Of a stretch of 42,332 nt of DNA, positions 1 to 11,300 are shown in pieces. The DNA lies in contig JBOZIK010000001.1 in NCBI GenBank assembly GCA_051453625.1, forward strand, positions 265,568,727-265,611,058. Direction: 5' to 3'. The stretch comes from Welwitschia mirabilis. Its lineage: Eukaryota > Gnetophyta > Gnetopsida > Welwitschiales. Below the pieces are notes generated by a model. It worked only from the letters and a program-made list of their open reading frames with translations. It ran no database searches and was not told where the DNA came from. The stretch's first letter is position 1; the number at the start of each line of letters is the position of its first letter. The position numbers were made by a program, and so were the translations under genes.

Positions 1-140
1 AATCATTTATGAGATGTTATATAACCCCTTTCTTAATTGCCCTCATTCATGATATTTTGTCTTTACATGCATGGAATATTTGCCAACTTTTGTTTTATCC
101 TCATACTCTTGTGGCTCTTTGCATTCCACCAGATCTTGAT

Positions 141-150
141 TATAAATAGG
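141..150 (+). promoter_or_regulatory. TATA-box-like motif
   Basis: TATAAATAGG on the + strand, followed within 5-25 bp by a CT-rich tract. It matches the plant TATA consensus TATAAATA. No gene follows it, so it most likely belongs to a degraded LTR. Confidence 0.35.
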
Positions 151-274
151 ACTCTCCTCCTCCTTTTTCCTTACTTTCATTTTGAAGAACCTTTTGCTAC
201 CTAGTCTTAGAGCCTCAAAAAACTTTGAAGACTTGTAAAGATCTTGAGTTCTTCTTAAAAATCGGTATGGTTCC

Positions 275-365
275 TTATCTTCGTGCTTCCTTGTTGGTCC
301 TTTATTATACATTCTATATTGAAATCGTTATATGTACTTTCGTACTTTCTTAATGATCCTTTCTT
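275..365 (+). repeat. 91-bp duplicate, left copy at gap
   Basis: This 91-bp stretch abuts the N run at 366 and is repeated at 466-556, directly on the other side of the gap. The copies differ at one base (A at 344, G at 535). Such near-identity touching both sides of a 100-N placeholder suggests overlapping contig ends that were not merged, or two haplotypes, rather than a biological tandem repeat. Confidence 0.85.
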
Positions 366-465
366 NNNNNNNNNNNNNNNNNNNNNNNNNNNNNNNNNNN
401 NNNNNNNNNNNNNNNNNNNNNNNNNNNNNNNNNNNNNNNNNNNNNNNNNNNNNNNNNNNNNNNNN
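366..465. other. Assembly gap, 100 N
   Basis: Exactly 100 N, the usual placeholder for a gap of unknown size. The flanks are near-identical, so the true gap may be zero or negative in length. Confidence 0.99.
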
Positions 466-556
466 TTATCTTCGTGCTTCCTTGTTGGTCCTTTATTATA
501 CATTCTATATTGAAATCGTTATATGTACTTTCGTGCTTTCTTAATGATCCTTTCTT
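466..556 (+). repeat. 91-bp duplicate, right copy at gap
   Basis: Matches 275-365 at 90 of 91 positions and starts at the first base after the gap. Confidence 0.85.
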
Positions 557-913
557 ATATATTCTGTGTTAAAATTGTTATGTTATGTATGATTTCATAC
601 TTTTGTATTTTCTTGATGGTCCTTGCTTATGGATTTATTTACTAAAATCGATGTGTATTTATAATCCTATATGATGAACATTAAATATTACGATTCTTAA
701 ATGAGATGAACTCTATACTGATATGTGTCTCATCTTCATTACCCTTTTTTTTAATATCTCGAGGTTATCTTTCTTAGTATGAGATGAAAACTTATGATTA
801 AATCCTTGTACTCATCTTGTTATCTGCTTTGAAGTCTTAACGAGGTGCTTGTCGTGGCCAATCTTCTTTTAGCTTCATGATATCATCTTGTTGGATTTAT
901 GGTTATGGATTTT

Positions 914-1138
914 CCATAGATTGTCAAATGAGGTAGTGAGCTTCATAGATCGTCGAATGAGGTAGGGAAGAGAGAATCCCACAAATTGTCGAATGAGGCA
1001 ATAGGAATATTATATTACCACAGATCCCCAAATGAGGTAGTGGGCTTCACAGATCACCGAACAAGGCAGTGAAGTTAATCATAAATAAGATTTTATATAT
1101 ATTTTTATGAGTACCACATATCATCAAATGAGGCACTG
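914..1138 (+). repeat. 25-bp interspersed repeat cluster, six copies
   Basis: Six related 25-bp units start at 914, 944, 979, 1018, 1047 and 1114. The shared core is AATGAGGYAGTG, preceded by a CACAGATCGTC-like half. Spacers vary from 4 to 42 bp and are unrelated to each other. The last unit ends at the final base before the gap at 1139, so the cluster may continue into it. The units are degenerate, mostly by transitions, and are likely part of a retroelement LTR or leader. The function is unknown. Confidence 0.7.
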
Positions 1139-1697
1139 NNNNNNNNNNNNNNNNNNNNNNNNNNNNNNNNNNNNNNNNNNNNNNNNNNNNNNNNNNNNNN
1201 NNNNNNNNNNNNNNNNNNNNNNNNNNNNNNNNNNNNNNNNNNNNNNNNNNNNNNNNNNNNNNNNNNNNNNNNNNNNNNNNNNNNNNNNNNNNNNNNNNNN
1301 NNNNNNNNNNNNNNNNNNNNNNNNNNNNNNNNNNNNNNNNNNNNNNNNNNNNNNNNNNNNNNNNNNNNNNNNNNNNNNNNNNNNNNNNNNNNNNNNNNNN
1401 NNNNNNNNNNNNNNNNNNNNNNNNNNNNNNNNNNNNNNNNNNNNNNNNNNNNNNNNNNNNNNNNNNNNNNNNNNNNNNNNNNNNNNNNNNNNNNNNNNNN
1501 NNNNNNNNNNNNNNNNNNNNNNNNNNNNNNNNNNNNNNNNNNNNNNNNNNNNNNNNNNNNNNNNNNNNNNNNNNNNNNNNNNNNNNNNNNNNNNNNNNNN
1601 NNNNNNNNNNNNNNNNNNNNNNNNNNNNNNNNNNNNNNNNNNNNNNNNNNNNNNNNNNNNNNNNNNNNNNNNNNNNNNNNNNNNNNNNNNNNNNNNN
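1139..1697. other. Assembly gap, 559 N
   Basis: 559 N, a non-round number, so the gap was probably sized from read pairs or long reads. The preceding repeat cluster is the likely cause. Confidence 0.99.
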
Positions 1698-2350
1698 AGA
1701 ATCTTGCCAAACTACATATTTTCACCTGGGCCATACTAGGGCTATGAAGCTTTCACAATTCTCATTCCATATTTTTCTTGTGACAGGTGGAAGATCTGGT
1801 GTCTGATTGCTAAGATGGCATGAGTTCATGATGGATCATTGTATCTAAAATGGTGGAAAAATCCTTTAATTTATTGTATCTCTTAGGCTATTGAAGTTAA
1901 TTACTTAAGTTATTTCGTTGAGAGATAGATTACATTATTTACAAGTGTGTGGCTTGTAGTACTTGAAGTTTACTTTGAAACTTATATGATTTTATGAAAT
2001 GATGACCTTTCCTTCTTGAAATTTTACAATAAGACTTGTTTATTAGAAGTTGAATTTTTCAGGTATTATCTAGTGAGATCTACTAAATCTTGAATTTTTG
2101 CACATGCATCTATGATATTTTTATTCATTATGAAATGAAAAAATTGTGATATTATTTGAAAAGCTTTGGAATGAACCTAAATTTCGCGTATTATTTTTAT
2201 ATAGATGTAGAAAGTTTTATTGAAATATTTCATTGAAAACCCTGGGGATGAACTCATGATTAAACAAAGCTTCTATTGAGTCTATTTATCATTGATAAAT
2301 TATCTTTAAATGTTGACATGAGACTTTCCCTCCTACCCATAGAAATTAAG
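1698..2350. other. AT-rich intergenic, nothing recognised
   Basis: I see no gene, RNA or delimitable repeat. A purine tract (A9 GG AAA G7) follows at about 2356-2377 and may be the tail of the SINE-like unit to its right. Confidence 0.5.
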
Positions 2351-2400
2351 GCCCCAAAAAAAAAGGAAAGGGGGGGTTACTTATCCTCTTTAAGGTTGAT

Positions 2401-2579
2401 AAGTATTAAAGAATGGGTATTAAGTGAGTCCATCTAAATTCAATTAGAAGATTTAGATGTTAAATATATTAGAAAAAGAGGATGATAATAGATTGAAGAA
2501 TGAGTATTGAGTAAATCCCTCTAAATTTAATTAAAAGTCTTAAATGTTAGATTTATAGGAAAGAGAAAATGATAGTTAC
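2401..2579 (-). repeat. Tandem duplication of ~90 bp
   Basis: Two diverged copies, 2401-2490 and 2491-2579. Both contain a GAATG(G/A)GTATT(A/G)AGT core, then CTAAATT(C/T)AATTA, then AGAAAAAGAGGATGATA or its variant. The pair lies beside a tRNA-like head on the - strand and could be the dimeric body of that SINE-like element. Confidence 0.55.
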
Positions 2580-2599
2580 TAAAACTTAATGGCATTGTG

Positions 2600-2669
2600 T
2601 TCATAGTGGGATTTGAACCCACACCCTTCCCCATCTTATAACTACCTCTTACCACTAAGTCATGGAGGC
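2600..2669 (-). repeat. tRNA-derived SINE head or tRNA pseudogene
   Basis: On the - strand this reads like a pol III internal promoter. A B-box GGTTCAAATCC (2609-2619) lies inside a complementary T-arm (GTGGG/CCCAC), and an A-box-like TTAGTGGTAAGAGG (about 2645-2658) lies about 40 nt earlier, the spacing found in tRNAs. The 5' end GCCTCCA has no complement after the T-arm, so no acceptor stem forms and this is not a working tRNA gene. The duplicated body and the T/C-rich end further along the - strand fit a tRNA-derived SINE. The family is not identified. Confidence 0.5.
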
Positions 2670-2672
2670 GTT

Positions 2673-3660
2673 GTTGAGGAGGAGGTATTATATTATGCTC
2701 TTAAATGAATTAAATGTTTGGTCCACCTTGATTATGCTTACTAATGCAAAAGGTTGTGAGAAGAGGGCCTCAAAGTAAAATGTTTCAGAAACGCATCTGA
2801 ATATGCCATTCTAGGTTTTAAGATAATCCAACAAAAAATGGAGTTAGTTCTTGGCAATAAGAAATATTGGCACCATTTCTCCTTGGTCATCGCTTTCTTG
2901 CATATGCTGCTCTAGATTTCATGGCCCGTGGATTCGTTTAAGCATTAAGGAGGAGCATATTATTGTTAAGAAAGCACAACGTTCAAGCTCCAATTCTCCT
3001 CTTGAAATTTTTTTTGTTGATTCATTTTTGAAAGGGAACCTTACTCAATCCAACAAATGCCAATCAAGAAAACGCCATGCTTGAAACATTCTTGCACATC
3101 AAACGATTGAATCATGCATTTTTCTTACTAGCGTTTCATTTCTGATTGCTCAATGTTTCTGTCTAATTGCGTTTCGTAATGCCTTCCAGCATTTCAAATG
3201 CTACATTGAAAACCTCTGTGTCTTCAATTTTACAAGAGTGAGCTGTTACCTAATCGATTGCATGCCCAGCATAGAAACGCTCCTCTATTGAAACGCTCCT
3301 ATTTCTGTTGCATTTTCTCACCATGTACCCTTCATTACGTCGTTTCTCTCTCTAATGCATTTCTTTTTGTTACCATGATTTTCCCGGTTGTGCATATATC
3401 TCTCATTGCATCTTCCCCTTCGACGCGTTTTTGCCTCTCCTCTATGCAATGTGCTTCATCTTCAGTACATCTTTCTTGTCCACTGGTGCATTCCTCACTC
3501 CTGCTGTAAATCATTTCCATGCACCACATTATTTTAGGGTATGTTTCTCCTCCCTTCAATCTCTCAGACTGCACTTTCTCTTAGACCAATCTTTTTATCA
3601 GAATAAGTTCTAAATGCTAAGTCTTGAGTTCAAGTTTAAAACATGACCATTTTATAAATT
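2673..3660. other. Less AT-rich block, no supported gene
   Basis: Open frames of 60-83 codons occur on both strands (for example 2851-3084 and 3258-3509), but none shows a recognisable domain or codon bias. The 7-mer GAAACGC, or its complement, occurs at 2788, 3131, 3169, 3274 and 3290, and GAAACGCTCCT occurs twice within 27 bp. This may be decayed transposon sequence. Confidence 0.4.
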
Positions 3661-3687
3661 TACTTTGCTTTGGTCTTCTCTATTACT

Positions 3688-3769
3688 CTAATATAATAGT
3701 ATTAAAACATAATATATAGAAGGACTTCTTGACTTTAATATAATAGTGTTAAATATAATATGTAGAAGG
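3688..3769 (+). repeat. Short direct repeat, ~35 bp x2
   Basis: 3688-3723 and 3735-3769 share a TAATATAATAGT(A/G)TTAAA...AATAT(A/G)TAGAAGG pattern, separated by 11 bp. Confidence 0.6.
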
Positions 3770-4575
3770 TAGGATAATTAAGCTCCTAGGCATCATAGTT
3801 ATTTAAAAGGAGCATTCTATATATATGAGCATATATATGCATGCTTTATCCTACACATTTAATCCTCATTACATTCACTAGGGATACTTGGTTACCCTTC
3901 TATCCCTATAAATAGAATGGATTGGAAATTTTATGTTGGATCTTTTGATTGACCCCTTCTCTATAGGTTGCATAATCATGCCAATAAGTCACCCACTTAG
4001 ACATAGGTTCACTCATATAATATACCTAAATATAGTCAATATATATAATGTATGTTTGATAGCTAATTAGATTATATTGAAAAGCATAGAATCTTACAAT
4101 AAAACTATTAACCTATTAACTATGAGATAAGAAGATTGTAAGTAATACTATAACTAAGGCCTCTCTAATAACTTGAATTACTCATTGCTAAATCATATGA
4201 CCTTGTATATTATTAGGTATGTTGATTTACCACATCCAAGCTATCATAGTCTTGGCCTCACTCGTCCTTAAATAAGCACTATGTTAAGTACCTTCATTTA
4301 AATATTTTGGTACTTCTAAACAAGAGTTAGAGACTTTACCTTGAACTTTATATCTCCTTGTGTCTTACTCTTTAGTGTAATAAAACATATAATTGTATTC
4401 ATTGATTTATCATTCTTAAATCACTTATATTTATGAATTACTCCTTTCATAAGTCTTGGAGCTATCAAATTAAAATTTAATTTTCTTTCTTTAGGCTAAT
4501 TAAATGAAGGGTAAATTTCAATAAAGCTTTGTTTGATACCTATCTCTAATTAGATCTCTCGAGTCCAATCTTTAG
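3770..4575. other. AT-rich intergenic
   Basis: No gene is supported. A TATA-like TATAAATAGA occurs at about 3907-3916 without a downstream gene. It may belong to transposon debris. Confidence 0.4.
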
Positions 4576-4671
4576 GTCCAAAAATCCTTTTGCCAATCCA
4601 TTTGATAGTAGAGCGTCAGAGTAAGTTTTCAAGTTTTCAACATTAGTATTTTTTGGTCATTTCATTAAAGT
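4576..4671 (+). repeat. Direct repeat, left copy (partner 5179-5262)
   Basis: Begins GTCCAAAAATCCTTTTGCCA and is repeated 603 bp downstream, past a gap. The left copy has an extra AAGTTTTC duplication. The right copy runs into a PBS-like motif, so the pair may be remnants of LTR ends. Confidence 0.65.
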
Positions 4672-4680
4672 TCACCACAT

Positions 4681-4944
4681 AGTCACCCATATGCATATAT
4701 GCAGTTGCCCGTGTTTTTAGCAGGATGGAGTTCACTGCATGTTATACGGTCGCTCGTATGCATATCTACGGTTGCCTGTAACTGTAGCAGATTATGTGGT
4801 CACCTGTACTTTTATGGCAGTCGCCCATGTGTTAACCGGTCAGTTTTCAATCGCCCAGAATATAAAGTGCGGTCACTGACTCTAAAGCAATGTTTACAGT
4901 TCTTGATAATTCGGTCACCCGATATCATACATCGGTTGCCCAGT
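4681..4944 (+). repeat. Dispersed CGGTCGCCCG-type 12-mer cluster
   Basis: About ten variants of CGGTYGCCCGTR occur in 265 bp, at 4681, 4702, 4747, 4769, 4797, 4818, 4849, 4870, 4912 and 4933. Spacing is irregular and the stretch is visibly richer in GC than its surroundings. Changes among copies are mostly C/T and G/A. I know no named family for it. It lies between the two copies of a direct repeat. Confidence 0.6.
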
Positions 4945-5075
4945 TCTGGGAAAGACCTGCACAAAAGACTAACTTACAAAAAAACTCGTTAAATTAATCA
5001 ATGACAATGTGTTCTCAATAAGATGGAATATTTCAACCACTCCCCCAATCACTATAAGACAAAATATCCAATCAT

Positions 5076-5175
5076 NNNNNNNNNNNNNNNNNNNNNNNNN
5101 NNNNNNNNNNNNNNNNNNNNNNNNNNNNNNNNNNNNNNNNNNNNNNNNNNNNNNNNNNNNNNNNNNNNNNNNNNN
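5076..5175. other. Assembly gap, 100 N
   Basis: 100-N placeholder inside a repeat-bounded region (copies at 4576 and 5179). Confidence 0.99.
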
Positions 5176-5178
5176 TAT

Positions 5179-5262
5179 GTCCAAAAATCCTTTTGCCATT
5201 CCATTTGATAGCAAAGCATCAGAGCAAGTTTTCAACATTAGTATTTTTATCATTTCATTTTG
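5179..5262 (+). repeat. Direct repeat, right copy
   Basis: Related to 4576-4671. It is followed immediately by TGTTATCAGAGC (5261-5272), 11 of 12 matches to the initiator-Met tRNA PBS TGGTATCAGAGC. A second related motif, TGGTATCAGTGC, lies at 5376-5387. The arrangement fits an LTR end, but no element body was found. Confidence 0.5.
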
Positions 5263-5272
5263 TTATCAGAGC
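5261..5272 (+). other. PBS-like motif (tRNA-iMet)
   Basis: TGTTATCAGAGC differs at one base from the consensus PBS used by many plant LTR elements. It lies at the end of a repeat copy. No gag/pol relic follows, so it is either a relic or chance. Confidence 0.4.
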
Positions 5273-5399
5273 ACCAAGTTCTAAGATTTCAACTGTAGAA
5301 ATTTTGAGTCATTTCATCAAAGTGTTAAAGTTTTTGGAGATTTTACAACTATGAGAATTTCACGCTATTACATTTTGGTATCAGTGCTGCATGACATTT

Positions 5400-8300
5400 A
5401 TAAATGTGAAAATGGGGCTATTACATGTATTTAGGTATGGAATTTGGCCAGGATACTAGTCCATCACTAGTAGATAAAGGAACTAAATAAAACCAATGAG
5501 TTTAAAAGATGGAGAAGACCTAGGATTAATATTCTGGCAATTTTTAGTCTTTTCCATTTTACCCTCTATGTTTTTGTATGTTATGATGTATGAAAATTTT
5601 TATAACATGTAAAACATAAAATTATTTTTATGTTTTTTGTCGTTATTATTTTATCTCATGCATGAGAAATTTTATATAAATTCTTCCTTAACTTCTATTT
5701 TTTCATGTAAGGATGTTCATTTTAACAACAAAAATATCTTTGGAAGAAGGAACAACATTTGATAAACTCTATATAATAATGTTTTAAAAACCTACTCTTA
5801 CTTGAAGTGCATTAATAGTATGCTGAGGGACTATCATAATTCTAAAAGCGGGATCATGATGTAATCACAAAATCCATAATATAAAGAATGATTTTATCAT
5901 ACTTTGATCATGAAATTGATGTTAGTTAAACATTATTTATGGCATTTTAATATTTCCATATTGATAAAAAAATAAAAATTCTTATTATTTACCTAAAGAA
6001 ATTTTAGTATTTTAAACTTTTTATTATTTTAAAACACTCTTATTAGCTTATCATTAGGTGATAAGCCAATGACATGAATCTAATAATATATCTATCTTAT
6101 TATTGGATGGCATGAACATGATAAAGTAACATCTATGATTACAACTTAAAGGTAATAGAATGAATTATTTTTTATTTAAATGTCTTATTAGCTAGAAATA
6201 GGAAGCTAGTTGTTATTACTTAGTAGTAGTATTAGCAATAGAAGACTTTGTCGCATGGTGAAATTGGAAAAGAGATAAATATGATGATTTTCTCTTATAG
6301 CTTAATGATAAGATGATTGAAGGTTAAAATTTATCAAAGTCCCTTTATTTCTTAATGACATTTTATAACACACATAAGTCACGACATGGTAATAAGACTA
6401 GTAATAGTTTATTACAAAGAAATGAAAATGAGTTAAAATCTTAATTTTGTATTATAATGATCATTTTTCCATATTCTACCCCTCTAAATTAAGTTTAATA
6501 CTAATCAAATTTGTTTTTTTTAAAAAAAATATTTCATCAATCCCATTATATACTTAGCTAGTTACCATTAGGAAAGGATAGTTTGGTCATTGGTTTTACT
6601 CACAAAATATTTTAATCAATATTTTACTCTTTTTTTAATAATAATAAAACTTTAATTCAATTCATTTCTACTGCATCTTCCTGTGATTTTATGAAATGTT
6701 CCAAATTTATAATTCTCTTTTGTTAAAATGTTGTTAAAATGCAGTTGAATTAAGTATATTTATTACTTATTTAGCTTTTTTTTTAAATTTCTATAATTAT
6801 TACAATGTTAATTTAAATTCAAGAGTGATATTTAGGATGTACATGTTAATTTTACTTCACTCCAATCAATTTTTGTTTCTTTTCTACATTTCATATTACT
6901 TTTCTATGTAAATAACTAGCTCAATGTGTGATTTCATTATTTGAATAAATTGTTATATATTATTATTCTATGATATGCTATTCATTGATATTTTTATTAA
7001 TAATAGTAGATTATGAGAATTTCATTGATATCCTAAATTTAACACATCATAGATAGGATGATAGACTATTAACACTGTATAATCAATATTACTTATGTTT
7101 CTTAATATCAAAATCTATTATTGCTCGATGATTTTGATTTTACAATGACATTTTATTATCAATTTAGTAGTTGCCATTATTTTATAAGAGAAATAATTAG
7201 GTTTACATGTGATTTACTCAATTATAGCTTTTATTATTTCAAATCTACATATGATGCCTTCCACAAATATAACAGATAAGTCATTAATTAGCTTAGCTAC
7301 CTTTTCATCATTTTTACCTATCATGGCAACTTGTCTCATCATGAGTCCTAAGTCTTTTTTCTCCCTTATGAAGCTTGTAGAAATGATTATTTTATGAGCG
7401 AAAAGTTTTTGTAAGCCTAAGAACATATTTCTACATAATTAATTTGTTATAGTATCTCTGTTATTGATTAATAAAATTTTACTCATGATTGGATTTTTTC
7501 CTCTTTATCATCATTAATAGATTAATGATTACTTGCATTATAATAGTCCATTTTGAATGTTATTTTATCATTTATTTATTTTATTTTAGTTTCTTTAATG
7601 TTTTATTAGAGTAGTCTATTAGTGTATTAGATCTATGATACCTTCCATGCTTTTTGTTTTCTACATTACACTGTAAGATGAACTATCTCTAAATAGTGAT
7701 GATATTATTTTAATATCACAAATTCATTTTTTAACACTTATGCCATTATATATATATAGTAAATGATTTATAACTTACCTATAAGACCCTTCTTACTTAA
7801 TGATTTATCATTTTGAGTTTAGAAAATGGAAGTGATTCTTGTGTTTTCCTTTATGTAGATTTTCTTAGTTCTTTCTTATGTGAGCAATCATTTCTAGTAA
7901 TTAGGAGGATAAGTTTTTATTTGTTTTTTTTTTTTTGTATTTTCTTTTAAACATATTTCACTCTTTTTCAATTCTTTATTTGGCCTAAAGAAACTATTGC
8001 AATATTTAAAAATTCTTATAATACTTATGAAAGAACAAAAATTAGGATTCTCTATACTACAATTGATAAGGCTATTATCCTTTGTCTTACTAATAAGGGC
8101 ATATTTCTGAAGCACTCCTAGAATATTAGTTGTTAGGTATGGCATTTATTTATATTTTCATACTATTTGCATTATAATTTGATTAAGGTAATTATAGCAA
8201 ATTCTCATTGATAGTAATTCTTATATATAATGCTTAATGATAATGCAAAACTATTTCTAATATATCTTTCCTTTAGAAATAATTTTCTTTTGTGCAATGT

Positions 8301-11300
8301 AATTGTAGTTATTAGATAATCGTAATTAATAAATCTTATTGATAATGCATAGAATAATGATAGAGTAATGTTAAGATAAAAATGAGGACCTTATATTTCC
8401 TTCATGTAGAAGTTAAAATTATTGAACTAGTTAATATCTTTATAATATATGCTAATCTCTTCTACTTACTATAAATCCATTAATAAATATAATTATATAA
8501 AAATCATTTAAAAGTAATTTTCATATCAAATGAATATGTCAAAAACACATATAAAGAATGATAAGAAAGTAACTTGATAATGCATATAAATAATGGATCA
8601 TAAGTATCTAGGTATCACTTTTAATAATTTATTTTTCAACATGGACACATAATTAAGAAAAGATAATAGATTAATACAATATTTGTATGCAATGAAAAGA
8701 TAGTAGACATCCCATTATAAATAAATTAATCTATAATAGATTATGAAATAGTTAATCGACTCATATGAACTAATCCATTAACTTGACTAATAGTTATCAT
8801 CATGTTTGTGGATGTTTTTGCTTTCAAAGAATTCATTGTGTAAAACATACAATAGCAACATCTATATTAATTTTAAAATGTAGAAATCCTATCCTATATG
8901 CTTTGGGACTTTTCATTACTCTATCCTTTTTTTTCATTTTACAAATTGATGATAAAAACAATATGTCTAGTATAGATATAAAGGTTAATATTCATTACAA
9001 AAAAGACATAATATCATTAAGAGCACATATCTTCTTAAAATAGAAACCACTATAAAAGAAGTAAACACACCTTCTATGATTTCTGATGAGATGAGATACT
9101 ATAACAGGTTATTTTCATATATGTAATATAAAAAAAGGAATAAAAGCTAACTTGATAGGTCTCTAACATAACCAAAAAGGATACATCATGAAATAAAGAA
9201 TGGTAACAAGTCCTATTAGTCAATAATTCAATCACCAAGCATGTTATAAATTCCATTAAAAAAATAACTCCATAGAGTTGCTTAAACATCTACTACTATG
9301 GATGCAGTAATGAACTAAACCATTGAGTGATAAGATATGTTACGACTTCATAGTTAATCTTCTAAAAAACATATAAATTAGAGAAACATATTATCATACT
9401 TCACATAAGATAATGACTTACATGAAACAAATACATCTTTAATGTGAAAATATTAACTATAAATTACATGAGATGGGTAATACCATACCATGATTCTATA
9501 ATTCCAATATTTCAATATTCATTAATAAAATTAATAATTATCAAGGTATTAAGAATATAATTTCTAGTTAACTAGTTAATCACAAAATAATTTATAGAGT
9601 AAGAGAGTGGGTAAGTAAGAAGATTCTTTACTCTATAATTAGACAGTTAACCAAACAACATTTAAGGATTTCATTATACATAATTAAAATTAACTACATG
9701 AAAACTAAATGATTACAACAACTTCAATGGGTAAATAGAAATAAATAAACATACACAACGTTTAATAAGAAGAGCAAGTAATACAAGATTGACAAATTAA
9801 GGAAAAAATCATGATATATAGCATGCATGTTTATAAATTCTAATGTACTTTGTAATACTACAAGCATAGACATTTAAAACATATAGCCATACATATGAAT
9901 ATTATAATATAAGATATTAAAAACAAATGTTAAGATTATGTACATTACATACAAACACGTTTACAATTGCATGAATAATTTAAACTTCATATACAAGGTG
10001 AGGAAATATGTAATCTTGTTTGCTTTTAATAAGACTTTTGTTTTGATTGTTTTATAATTCAAAATAACATTATTCAAATAGTTGTTACATTATAATCATA
10101 GTCTTATGATGGTTTTTATTTTGAAATTTTAATCTATTGAAACGCTGAAATCACAAAAATATAATTGATTTTTAATCAAATTACATGTTGACTTTTTCTT
10201 TTTTCTTTAATTAAAAACCATTTGAGATAATGAGTATATCATAGAAAATTAAATTATGGTACTTAATTTTTTTTTAAAAATACTGATATTTTAATGATGA
10301 ATAACTTTAAAGTTTTATAGATCAAACATATGTCACTTAATACTTTTACAACTAATCTAGATACTATACCATTGAAAGAATTGGTGACCTATCTCTAATG
10401 CAATGTGGTTAATGCTTTAGAATCAAAATTAAGAGACTAACATTGTTTAAAAAGTTGGGTATATAAACTCTAATTAAATATGAAAGAAGTAAGAAAAGAT
10501 ATCTAACATAACCAAGGATGAATTGATTAACTTTAAGAAAGGGTTGATGAACCTTAAACATGTAGAGTCTCTTTATAAAGAAGAAGGTAATCTATAAATG
10601 GAACATGTGGTGAAATGTAATAGCCACAATACCATAGCCTTAAAGAGGAAAAATAGAAGACTTGAAAAATAGATTAACAAGTTCAAGTGGAGGATTAAAA
10701 TTATTCACTAAGTAGCTTTTATAGCTTGACTACATTTTTTTTGTTTTTTATCTTTTCAATGTGTCCACTCTTCTTGAATATATGTGAATGCCATTTAAGT
10801 TGAGTTAAAATCAGAAATATTAAGCAAAATAAGTACTTAGTAAGAAATAAGATTAATTATGAGATGTAAAAACCAAAAAGCATGTTAGAAGATATCAATG
10901 TACATAACCTTGTATGTCGGCATGTAAGTGTAAATTTTGTACTCTTTTTTCCTTTGCAAGTTGTTAAGTTTTTTTTTCCTTAAAACCTTTAGGAGGAGGA
11001 AGGGATGGAATTTGAATTCATAAATAAAAAGTCCATAAGGCTCATAATATAAAGACAATTATAAGATTTTCAAACATGTAGAAATTTCCTAATATGCAAG
11101 CTTATGGAAAAAAAAATTGAATGTTTATTGTGATATATCTACCTTATCCTTTCATTATTGATTATGATGAAATGATTTCAGCTACATAAAACTAAATGTT
11201 ACAATAGACATTGGTCTCTAATGTTTATAACCTAGTGATTCCATTAACACATATTGATATAAATAATAAATGGAATTCCTCTTAGTGGAACTTGAGGTAA

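Larger units (their letters stand above)
1..1138 (+). repeat. LTR-like promoter debris, no gene
   Basis: No gene is supported here. A plant LTR-style TATA box (TATAAATAGG) sits at 141-150 and is followed by a pyrimidine-rich stretch (CTCCTCCTCC), the arrangement usual for the U3/R part of a retrotransposon LTR on the + strand. Further right are a gap flanked by a duplicated sequence and a cluster of 25-bp repeats. I could not find a partner LTR, a PBS or coding relics, so the element type is unknown. The short open frames here are AT-rich or run through N. Confidence 0.35.

Noticed and set aside
914-1138. CRISPR-like array
   Set aside because: Repeats are degenerate and spacers vary from 4 to 42 bp; the context is plant nuclear DNA with retrotransposons and there are no cas genes.
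366-1739. Open frames spanning runs of N (for example 1105-1739 on both strands, also at 5009-5253 and 16126-16656)
   Set aside because: The frames are open only because N has no stop codons.
2600-2669. Functional tRNA gene on the - strand
   Set aside because: The A and B boxes and T-arm are present, but the 5' and 3' ends cannot pair into an acceptor stem.
7209-9289. Several 60-86 codon frames in the AT-rich region, some with hydrophobic runs that look like membrane segments
   Set aside because: Hydrophobicity follows from T-rich codons; no start context, domain or conserved pattern supports a gene.
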